Positions 14,350-21,850 of a stretch of 24,376 nt of DNA are shown here, piece after piece (the stretch's first letter is position 1; the number at the start of each line of letters is the position of its first letter). The stretch is taken from positions 1-24,376 of the forward strand of contig JAFGEY010000193.1 in the NCBI GenBank assembly GCA_016931365.1. The letters are read 5' to 3'. A program made the translations under genes and the position numbers. This stretch comes from Anaerolineae bacterium. GTDB lineage: Bacteria; Chloroflexota; Anaerolineae; JAFGEY01. The notes beneath the pieces are model-generated. The model ran no database searches. It had not been told where the DNA came from and worked only from the letters and a program-made list of their open reading frames with translations.

Positions 14350-16073
14350 AACACTTCTATTCTGTTCCTCAGATGCACTACTTGGCGTCGCATTTCTTCT
14401 AACGCTGTCTGCGCCTCGACCATCTTGACCCGCTCGGCGCGCACAAAGCGGGTGTACGGCGCAATGGCCTCATTGATACGCTGCAAACTGTGCTCGATCT
14501 CACGCCCAAACTGGACGCTCAAGGACTGCACCAGCTGAGTGCGCAATTCGGCAACTTTGGCGCGCATATCACTTTTGGCCCTTCGACGGCGGGCAGGAAT
14601 GACAAACAACCCCAGCGCAGCCAGCGCGCCGGCCATTAAAATGCCGGTCACATCGACCGACAGCGTCGTTGCCAGGATGGTGATCAGTGCACCCAGCCCG
14701 ACTGCTCCCACCTCGATCGCCGCCGATGCCGCCACCGCGATCTGCGCGCTCTGGGCCATTGACTGTGCCTCGCTCACCTTGTCGTACGATTCAATCACGC
14801 GCAGTGCTTCGCGGCCCACGGCGTCCATCAGTCGCTCGCGGTCGTAACGGAACGCGCTCGTGCCCGGATCGCCGACGATGCGCGATTGGTGCTCGCGGCG
14901 ACGCTCGGCCAGGTATTCGGTCACTGCCTGCCACTGCCGCAAGTCGGCATCGACCAGCCAGTCGATCAACTCACCGACTTTGCGCTCGATCTGCTGTGGC
15001 ACGTCGGACACGACGCGATGTTCAAAGGCCTGCTGCAACCCTTCCTTACTGATCAGGTCGAAAATGCGGGTCAGGCGAAAAGTCTCGTCGAAAAAGTCCT
15101 GCCCGCGCTGCTCCATCTCGAACAGCAGATTTTCAATGTCGGCCATCCGAAACTGAAAATCACGCTGCATATCCTCTTTGTACAAGGCAAGTTGGGACTC
15201 GACATCGGCCAGCAGGGCAAAATCGGACTGGAGCAAGGCTAACCGCGCACCGGTGCGGGCCAGATAGGTGTCGATCAGGTGATCGCCGACTCCCAGCGGG
15301 TTCAGAAATTTGAGCCGAATGCGGCCCAGGTCGTCGAGCGTGCGGTGGACATACCGCTCCAGCGGCTCAAAGCGGCTCCCTTCCCACAACCTCGGCTCTC
15401 CCAGCTTGGCGCGCAATGCCGCGCGCGCGCTGATACCAAATACGTCCGGCTGGAGGCCAAGTAGCGCAAAAGCGTTCTGGGTCACAAAGGTGCGCACCTG
15501 GTCAAACTCGTCGTCGTCCTGCAAAATGTCGATCTTGTTGATCACCAGCACCACTTTTTTGCCCCAGTCGCGGATGCGCTCCAGAAAAGCGCGCTCGCTC
15601 TCGGTAAAGGGACGGTCGGCAGAGGTAACAAAGAGGATTATGTCGGCGCGAGGCACAAAACGGTTGGTGATCGTCTCGTGCTCGCGGATCACGGCGTTGG
15701 TGCCCGGCGTATCGACGATGCTGATCTCGGCCAGCATCTCGGCGGGCAGGGTGAGGATGGCCTGGTGTTCGTCAACCTGAGCGTGCCCTTGCGCCTCGCC
15801 GTAGCGCAGAATGTGAACCTGGGTCGTCGTCGGCGTAACGCCTTCTTGCAACAGCGGCTGCCCAAGCAGGGCATTGATGAATGCGCTCTTGCCGGCGTTG
15901 AATTCGCCGACCACCACCAGCAAAAAAAGCGCGTCCAACTGCTGGACCGACTGCTCCATCGTTTCCAGATCATCCGGCTCGGCGCCGAACGCGGTCAGTG
16001 CCTTCCACAGCGCACTCAGCAGCTTGCGCTCCTCTTGAAGCAGTTGATCTTGTTCGTCGGTTAGAATGCGCAT
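14346..16073 (-). CDS. Bacterial dynamin-like GTPase
   Basis: The 575-residue protein has a dynamin-type GTPase domain. The P-loop is GEFNAGKSAFINALLG (Gly56-Ser63 core), switch I has Thr in VTPTTTQV, G3 is DTPG (121-124) and G4 is NKID (179-182). A long helical stalk (about 265-440) follows, then a hydrophobic paired segment (about 445-494, ending in PARRRRAK) that would serve as the membrane paddle, and a C-terminal helix returning to the stalk. Family members bind and remodel or protect membranes in a GTP-dependent way. It is the first gene after the promoter at 16145-16178. Its stop overlaps the start of the LPVTG surface protein by four bases. Many bacterial dynamins occur in pairs; I see only one here. 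Confidence 0.92.
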   Translation of the reverse strand: MRILTDEQDQLLQEERKLLSALWKALTAFGAEPDDLETMEQSVQQLDALFLLVVVGEFNAGKSAFINALLGQPLLQEGVTPTTTQVHILRYGEAQGHAQVDEHQAILTLPAEMLAEISIVDTPGTNAVIREHETITNRFVPRADIILFVTSADRPFTESERAFLERIRDWGKKVVLVINKIDILQDDDEFDQVRTFVTQNAFALLGLQPDVFGISARAALRAKLGEPRLWEGSRFEPLERYVHRTLDDLGRIRLKFLNPLGVGDHLIDTYLARTGARLALLQSDFALLADVESQLALYKEDMQRDFQFRMADIENLLFEMEQRGQDFFDETFRLTRIFDLISKEGLQQAFEHRVVSDVPQQIERKVGELIDWLVDADLRQWQAVTEYLAERRREHQSRIVGDPGTSAFRYDRERLMDAVGREALRVIESYDKVSEAQSMAQSAQIAVAASAAIEVGAVGLGALITILATTLSVDVTGILMAGALAALGLFVIPARRRRAKSDMRAKVAELRTQLVQSLSVQFGREIEHSLQRINEAIAPYTRFVRAERVKMVEAQTALEEMRRQVVHLRNRIEVL

Positions 16074-16144
16074 TGACGATCTCTGCCCTTTTCAAGCCTT
16101 TTGTTTGGCCATGCCCAATCAACAAAACAGCACCAACGAAATTA

Positions 16145-16178
16145 ATTATAGCATCGGCCCACATATCGTGCAAACGCC
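16145..16178 (-). promoter_or_regulatory. Promoter of the dynamin operon
   Basis: An extended -10 (TGCTATAAT; TATAAT at 16145-16150) lies exactly 17 bases from TTGCAC (16168-16173), with GGCG just upstream. It is 71 bases before the dynamin start and just past the stop of the permease fusion gene. The 34-base block matches that at 21641-21674 in 28 positions, including parts of the spacer that a sigma factor would not require. Confidence 0.8.
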
Positions 16179-16182
16179 GAGT

Positions 16183-19100
16183 TTAGTAATCCGTCTCGCG
16201 CCCCAGCACCATCAACGTCAGCGCCAGCACGCGCCCCGAGCGGGCCAGCGCGTCGATCGACAGGGACTCGACCGTGTCCGATGACAAGCGTGAGTTGGCT
16301 TGCCACCCCTCCCAGGACAACCGCACCGTCGGCACGCCCTGCCCACCCTGATGAAATGAGCTCCCCTGATGATAGATCATACCAATGTCAATGCCTTCCT
16401 CGGCACGAACAGCTTTCACGCTTAACTGCCGCGCCGACCGCTCAACCAGTTCGGTCAAGCGCAGACTGCCCTCCGCCGACACTTCCAGACGATCGCCGCT
16501 GCCCCCGCCGACGCCGCGCACATAGACGATCGCTTCCAGTTCGTGTGCTGCCAGCCCGGCGCGAGACTTGAGAATTTGCTCGATATCAGGCTCAGTCAAC
16601 AGCTCACCGCCTTCCAGTCCTTCGCTGCTGTAGGCGATGAACAAAAAGGTTTTGTACGGCTGATAGTCGGTTTCGAGCAGCAGGCGCGCCGCTTCCAGCA
16701 TCACCGCCACGCCGCTGGCATTGTCATTGGCGGCAGGATAAACGTCGCCATCCGGGCCGGGCGCGGGGCTGTCATACTGGGCCAGCACAACGATCAACCG
16801 TTTGCCCAGACAATCGTCGCAGAAATCATAGCTGTGCGTACCGGGCAGATAGCCCAGCACATGCTGCACGGGCCATCGCTCCGCCAACATTCCTTCAACC
16901 TGCAAATCGACCTCGACAGGCAAAGGCAGCTCGTACATCCTCTCCATCGGCAGTTGTGTCAATTGGTCGCGCACCTGAGCTACCGTATACCCCGACCCGG
17001 CCAGCAACCGCTCGGCTACGGCCTCTGAAATCCACAATGTGGGAAACATCCGCTCTTCAAACAACGCCCGGCCGCCCGCCGTAAAGCGCCGCTGCAGAAG
17101 CGACGGATTGTTGGCGACGACCAGCACGCCCGCTTTGCGCACGCGCATCAACGTCGCCGCATCCTGCGCTGAGAAGGTTAGCAGCACCTCGCCACTAAAG
17201 TCGGCCCGTTCCAGATCGACATAGGTTGAGCGCCAGCCGCCGCCATAGGTCGTCTGCCCCTGCTGGCCCAATCCCACCACGCGCACCGGCCCCGTCGCCA
17301 CACCGACGGCCGAATCAGGCCCGGGATAGAGCGCATAATCCAGCCCCAAAACCGGGGGGATGCCGCCATCGTGGATTTCAAACTCGGGCACGGCGCCGAG
17401 CTGCAAAAAAGATCGCTTGCGAGTCTGAAATGCCGTTCCTTCCTGCCCCATCGCCTGCAAACCGATTGCCGCAAACTGCTCTGCGATGTACTCGGCGGCA
17501 AGGTCCACTCCCGCCGTGCCCAGCGCACGCCCGCTCATCGACGGGGCAGTCAGCACCCCAACGTGTGCCATCGCACGCGCGGGGTCAAAATCCTGGGCGT
17601 GCCGCTGGTAAAAAGCCAGCGATCCGCCGTGCGCGTTCATCCACACCAGCCCCATGACGGCAAGCGCAGCCAAAGCCACCGTGTAACGGTTGACCAGCCG
17701 GTTGACAATCAACTCACCGCGCTCCAGCAGCCTGCGGATGCCTTCGCCAAAAAGGTTAAAGCTCAAGATGGCGACGAAAAAGGCCAGCATCGGATACAAC
17801 GCCGTCCAGGGATAGCTGCGTGCCTGATAGCGCAGATCGCTCAACAGCGCACCCCACTCGGGCACGTCCGAGTAGAGCAGCAGCCGTCCCGGCGACGGCG
17901 AGTTGACGATCCCGCCGCCGATGAAAATGCTCAAAAAGCCCAACTCGCCGAGCAGCGAGAGCACCGCGCCCATCTCCAGGGCGACGATTGAGGTCAATGC
18001 GGCAAACAGGTGCGGCAAAATATGTCTAAAAACGATGCGAAACGTGCGCGCGCCCATCGCCACGGCGCTTTCAATGTAGGGCTGCACACGGATTGCCGCC
18101 ACCTGCCCGCGCACGAACTGCATGATCTCGCCCCAACCGACAAAACAGAGGGCGATGACAAAAGAAGACACCCCCTTGCGGATGCCCAGGCCCAGGATCA
18201 GGATCATCGCCAGGAGCAGCGTCGGAAAGGCGGCGATCACCTCTGCCAGCCCCACAACTGCCCGGTCGAGTGCGCTGTCCTGCGCCCATCCGGCCACAGC
18301 GCCCAACACCACACCAACCGCCGTCCGCGCAGCGACGACCAGCGCGGCAAGCAGCAAAGTCTGCTGCGCGCCGGCCAAAATGAGGCTCATCAGGTCGCGT
18401 CCCAGCACGTCGGTGCCCCAGGGATAGCGGTCGCCGGGCGCAAAGGGCGGCGAAACCAGCTTGCCATCGACCATCGCAATTCCTTGCACGCGATAGGGGC
18501 TGTGGGGCGCAAGTTGGGGGCCGAAAAAGACGACCAGGATCAGCCCAAGCACCAGCACGCCGCCGATCAACAGCGGTGCGTCGGTCAAGGCCGAAATCAA
18601 GGCGTGCGGCTTGAGCCGCACCGTCGGCGTGTCCTGCCGTGCCTTGACCGATTGAGGCAGCGGCGGGAGATTCGCTTCGCCACGCCGCCGGGCCAGCCAG
18701 CGCACCCAGGGACTATCGCGCCACAGGCCTAGCAGCCCGTCCCAGATCGACGCAGCCGCTTCACGTAGCCGTAGACGTTGGCCCGCTGCAATGTGGGCAG
18801 GGGTTTCCAACAGGCGGGGATCGATCAGCCGGTAAGCCAGTTCCAGTCCCAGGTTGATCAGGATGAACAGCATCCCCAGGCAGAGTGTGAGGGCAACAGT
18901 GAGATTAGTGTCCTGCCAGGCGATGCTTTTGAGCAGCGTAAACCCGACACCGGGCCAGCCAAAATAAAACTCGACCACCGGCAGGCTGCTCAACGCAAAA
19001 CGCAGCGACACACTAATCGTCGTCAAAACCGGGATCGCTGCGTTGCGCAAGACGTGCACGACCATCACCCGCAGGCGACGCAAGCCCTTGCTCTGCGCCG

Positions 19101-19755
19101 TGCGCACGTAATCCTGGCTCAACACGCCGCGCACCGAGACAAAAACGATCCGCGTGATCTGGGCGATGGGCCGTGCCGACAGCACGAGCACGGGCAGGAT
19201 CAGGTGTTTATCCCAGCCAAAACCACCCACCGGCAAGATCGCCCGGCCGGCGTATCGCGTGTAGGTCGTCGCCGCCCATTGCAGCAAAAACGCGGCGAAA
19301 AAACTGGGCACCGAAACGCCGATCAATGTCGCCAAAATGATCCCCAGTGAACGCCGGGAGCGGCTGCGCGCCGCCCAGATGCCCAGCAACAGGCCGACCA
19401 GAGTCGCCAGAGAAATTGACAGAGCCAACAAACCCAGGCTGCGCGGCAGGCGTTCGATTACCACATCGATCACCGGACGCTGTGCCCAGGTGTCGCTCCC
19501 GGCGGTGGTCAGCCCCAGGTCGCCGCGCGCAAGCTGTCCCCAATAAAGGAACGTGCGTGGCAGCGCCTGCCCGGCAGCCGTCGCCAGATCGGTGCCGCCG
19601 GCCATGTCCAGACCCAGGTAGGAAAGAAAGACGATCGCCAGCAACACCGACAGGCCGAAAGCAAGCCGGCGCAGTACAAAGGGCGCGAGGCGTACCAGAG
19701 ATGCGCCCCATGCGCTTCCCAATCGCACAAAATTCAAACGAGGCTTGGAATCCAC
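16183..19755 (-). CDS. Fused oligopeptide ABC permease (DppB-DppC) with C-terminal M28-peptidase-like domain
   Basis: One uninterrupted 1190-residue frame joins three parts. Residues about 25-315 are a DppB-type permease with six membrane spans and the ATPase-contact loop DYVRTAQSKGLRRLRVMVVH (215-234). Residues about 390-675 are a DppC-type permease with the hallmark YPWGTDVLGRDLMS and its own loop YIESAVAMGARTFRIVFRHI (560-579). A further hydrophobic span (about 690-706) leads to an M28-like region (about 720-1190) with a PA-type insertion near 800-920. DppC ends inside the cell, so the extra span should put the M28-like domain outside. Typical M28 metal ligands look replaced (AQYDS at 992, SSEGLEGG at 1043, no final His), with DNASG (Asp1011) kept. 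The start is a GTG directly after a stop codon, with a weak GGGGG site. No ATPase or binding-protein gene is adjacent. Confidence 0.9.
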   Translation of the reverse strand: MDSKPRLNFVRLGSAWGASLVRLAPFVLRRLAFGLSVLLAIVFLSYLGLDMAGGTDLATAAGQALPRTFLYWGQLARGDLGLTTAGSDTWAQRPVIDVVIERLPRSLGLLALSISLATLVGLLLGIWAARSRSRRSLGIILATLIGVSVPSFFAAFLLQWAATTYTRYAGRAILPVGGFGWDKHLILPVLVLSARPIAQITRIVFVSVRGVLSQDYVRTAQSKGLRRLRVMVVHVLRNAAIPVLTTISVSLRFALSSLPVVEFYFGWPGVGFTLLKSIAWQDTNLTVALTLCLGMLFILINLGLELAYRLIDPRLLETPAHIAAGQRLRLREAAASIWDGLLGLWRDSPWVRWLARRRGEANLPPLPQSVKARQDTPTVRLKPHALISALTDAPLLIGGVLVLGLILVVFFGPQLAPHSPYRVQGIAMVDGKLVSPPFAPGDRYPWGTDVLGRDLMSLILAGAQQTLLLAALVVAARTAVGVVLGAVAGWAQDSALDRAVVGLAEVIAAFPTLLLAMILILGLGIRKGVSSFVIALCFVGWGEIMQFVRGQVAAIRVQPYIESAVAMGARTFRIVFRHILPHLFAALTSIVALEMGAVLSLLGELGFLSIFIGGGIVNSPSPGRLLLYSDVPEWGALLSDLRYQARSYPWTALYPMLAFFVAILSFNLFGEGIRRLLERGELIVNRLVNRYTVALAALAVMGLVWMNAHGGSLAFYQRHAQDFDPARAMAHVGVLTAPSMSGRALGTAGVDLAAEYIAEQFAAIGLQAMGQEGTAFQTRKRSFLQLGAVPEFEIHDGGIPPVLGLDYALYPGPDSAVGVATGPVRVVGLGQQGQTTYGGGWRSTYVDLERADFSGEVLLTFSAQDAATLMRVRKAGVLVVANNPSLLQRRFTAGGRALFEERMFPTLWISEAVAERLLAGSGYTVAQVRDQLTQLPMERMYELPLPVEVDLQVEGMLAERWPVQHVLGYLPGTHSYDFCDDCLGKRLIVVLAQYDSPAPGPDGDVYPAANDNASGVAVMLEAARLLLETDYQPYKTFLFIAYSSEGLEGGELLTEPDIEQILKSRAGLAAHELEAIVYVRGVGGGSGDRLEVSAEGSLRLTELVERSARQLSVKAVRAEEGIDIGMIYHQGSSFHQGGQGVPTVRLSWEGWQANSRLSSDTVESLSIDALARSGRVLALTLMVLGRETDY

Positions 19756-19793
19756 TCAATGCCCCCATACAAGTTGTTCAAACCGACAAGCGC

Positions 19794-19825
19794 ACAGCCG
19801 ACCACCGCTGCCGGTGACCGGCTGT
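19794..19825. other. Strong hairpin between the kinase and permease-fusion genes
   Basis: Arms ACAGCCG/CGGCTGT and CACCG/CGGTG pair around a four-base loop, separated by a symmetric two-base internal loop, giving 12 base pairs in all. It lies 25-56 bases past the kinase stop and about 38 bases before the permease GTG. No T run follows, so it may adjust read-through or mRNA stability rather than end transcription outright. Confidence 0.6.
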
Positions 19826-19849
19826 GAAACCCAGTGCCAGCCATCTGGA

Positions 19850-21607
19850 TCAACGATCTTTTGCCGCAGGCAACGTAAAGTAAAAGGTACTGCCCTGTCC
19901 TTCCTGGCTTTCCACCCCAACCTGACCGCCCAGCCGGGTGACGATGCGCCGCACGATCGACAATCCCAACCCGTGCCCTTCGGCGCGCACCTGATCGAGC
20001 CGTGTAAAGCGCGTGAACAGCACGTCCTGTTTTTCGGACGGAATGCCACCGCCATTGTCGCGCACCCAAAACCGAATCTGCCCATCCAGGATCGTCGCCC
20101 CAAGTTCGATACGCGGCGGAACGTCCTGGTCGGGCGCGCCGCCATATTTGATCGCGTTGCTCAGATAATTGGCCCACACTTCTTCGACCCAGGCCGCGTG
20201 CCCCAGTGCAATCGGCCAGACTTCAGGCGCGACGACCTCGGCCCCAGACTGCTCAATAAGGGTGGACAGTCGTTGGCGTGCGCTGGTCACAATATCCTGC
20301 ATACCGAGCGGGCAGATTTCGATCTCGTCCTGGTTGCGGACGCTGGCCAGCAGCAACAACTCGGCGATAATGTTGTTCATCTTGTACCCGGTCTGAACGA
20401 TGCCATCCAGATAGCGTGCGATACGCTCCGGCTCTAATTTGTCATAGCGCGAAGCTACAAGATCGCCATAGGCGATGATCAAAGTAAGGGGGTTTTTGAG
20501 GTCGTGTGCCACGGTGTGCGCAAAGGCATCCAGTTCCTGGATCAACAACTCGCGCTGCTCGGCAGCCCGCGCTCGCTCGGTGATATCGCGGAGGACGATC
20601 AATATTCCGGTGAGCTGCCGCCGCTGTTCACCCAGGGAATACAAACGCAAGTCAAACGTCCGCCGATCCTGGTCTCTTGCACACGAAATCTCGGCCTGGA
20701 CATCCTCGCCAAGACGGCAGTACCTGGACAATTCAGGCCAATCTTTCAACAACTCATCGATGTGCTTTCCAATTGACACTGAATCGGTGTGGCCGAGCAA
20801 AATCTGCGCCGCCGGATTGAGATCGACCACCCGGTTCTGCGCGTCGAGCACGATCACGGCATCGCGCATACGCTCGATGATTGCCGCGCGCGCGACGGGC
20901 ACAATGTCCAGCAGCCGGTTGCGAAACAGATTCCAGGCAAAAGTGATGTTGGTCACGGTGAACGCAAAGGGAGTCAACTCAAGTCCGGCGATAGGCTCCA
21001 GTTCGACGATATGGAGAACATTGGCTAACCAGGGTGCTAACACGCCGATCAGCAGCGTTCCAGCCTGGCGGCGATACAGTTCCGGCGCGCGGACAAAGGC
21101 CCGCACAAGAAGAAACGTTGCCAATACAAGGAGCAGATAGGAATAAGCCACCGCCACCCAGTACCATGGCCCACGCACCGAGAGCGTATTCGGCACTACG
21201 CCGGCCATATTCAGTTGGATATCTTGCCAGACCAGGTGGTGAGAGTCGTTCGTCCAGGCCAAGGCGACTGTCAGGGCAGGAATAACAGAGACAACGACCA
21301 GCCACCGGAGCGTCAGCCACCGCCCATTGCCGGTGTACTGAACCACAAACGCCAACCAGGCGACCATCGTCACCTGAATAAACAGGTACTGCACCCGGTT
21401 CCAAAAGGCCAGTCCGGCGACCTCGGTTCGAGTCAGCTCGATCAGATAGCCCAACGACCAGAATGTGACTGCCACAGTTGAGACGGCAAGATAGCCGACA
21501 TTGGGCACCCGCCGCCGCTGCCAGACCCAGAACGCCACCAATGCCGACACGGCCGTGGTGAGCGACATAAAAATGATTGTATGTGTGGTATAGGGCCACA
21601 TGGGCAT
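19850..21607 (-). CDS. Membrane sensor histidine kinase (7TM N-terminus, PAS, HATPase)
   Basis: The 585-residue kinase begins with about seven membrane spans (residues 8-230) of the 7TM-sensor type, followed by the linker RNRLLDIVPVARAAIIERM. A PAS domain comes next (about 245-345, DAVIVLDAQNRVVDLNPAA), then the phospho-acceptor helix with AHDLKNP (His368) and the ATP-binding domain: N-box NYLSNAIKYGG, DNGGGIP (about 517) and GHGLGLSIV (544-552). It should autophosphorylate on His368 and pass the phosphate to a response regulator, but none is nearby. The frame extends to 21658, yet that would start upstream of the -10 box at 21641-21646. The ATG at 21607 (or 21601) is therefore the start. The peptide-permease fusion gene follows after 94 bases, so they may share a transcript. 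Confidence 0.93.
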   Translation of the reverse strand: MPMWPYTTHTIIFMSLTTAVSALVAFWVWQRRRVPNVGYLAVSTVAVTFWSLGYLIELTRTEVAGLAFWNRVQYLFIQVTMVAWLAFVVQYTGNGRWLTLRWLVVVSVIPALTVALAWTNDSHHLVWQDIQLNMAGVVPNTLSVRGPWYWVAVAYSYLLLVLATFLLVRAFVRAPELYRRQAGTLLIGVLAPWLANVLHIVELEPIAGLELTPFAFTVTNITFAWNLFRNRLLDIVPVARAAIIERMRDAVIVLDAQNRVVDLNPAAQILLGHTDSVSIGKHIDELLKDWPELSRYCRLGEDVQAEISCARDQDRRTFDLRLYSLGEQRRQLTGILIVLRDITERARAAEQRELLIQELDAFAHTVAHDLKNPLTLIIAYGDLVASRYDKLEPERIARYLDGIVQTGYKMNNIIAELLLLASVRNQDEIEICPLGMQDIVTSARQRLSTLIEQSGAEVVAPEVWPIALGHAAWVEEVWANYLSNAIKYGGAPDQDVPPRIELGATILDGQIRFWVRDNGGGIPSEKQDVLFTRFTRLDQVRAEGHGLGLSIVRRIVTRLGGQVGVESQEGQGSTFYFTLPAAKDR

Positions 21608-21640
21608 CCTGCCAACTGAACCAGAACGAACGGCAAGTAC

Positions 21641-21674
21641 ATTATAGCACCCGCCCATCCATCGGGCAAACGCC
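21641..21674 (-). promoter_or_regulatory. Promoter of the sensor kinase (and possibly permease fusion) unit
   Basis: A perfect TATAAT (21641-21646) with the TGC extension lies 17 bases from TTGCCC (21664-21669), preceded by GGCG. Transcription would start near 21634, about 27 bases before the kinase ATG at 21607. It matches the dynamin-operon promoter in 28 of 34 positions. Confidence 0.85.
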
Positions 21675-21718
21675 TATGTGGGCCTGAAATCAATACCTGT
21701 GAATGAAATCTGGATTTC

Positions 21719-21816
21719 GACAGGATGGGCAGGATAAACAGGATTTAAATGATGTTTGAGAAAAATAGCGAATATACGTGTTCAAAACAATCTTGTCAAT
21801 CTTGTTCATCCTGTCC
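21719..21816. repeat. Intergenic inverted repeat made of 9-nt CAGGAT units
   Basis: The left arm (21719-21745) holds three CAGGAT units at 9-base spacing. The right arm (21789-21815) holds the complement as ATCTTGTCA/ATCCTGT-like units. Of 27 paired positions, 21 are Watson-Crick and four are G-T, so the hairpin folds best when read from the plus strand. It lies between leuS and the kinase promoter. Similar CAGGAT/ATCCTGT repeats occur, from memory, between genes in many environmental bacteria. Confidence 0.75.
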
Positions 21817-21850
21817 AAACTGGATTCGCTCACGGGTATTGGGTCCGAAA

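Noticed and set aside
18010..18732. 240-codon plus-strand frame inside the permease fusion
   Set aside because: His/Arg/Gln-rich product without domains, antisense to a well-supported permease region.
21608..21658. Upstream start for the sensor kinase
   Set aside because: The TATAAT promoter box lies inside this stretch, so the message would begin after it.
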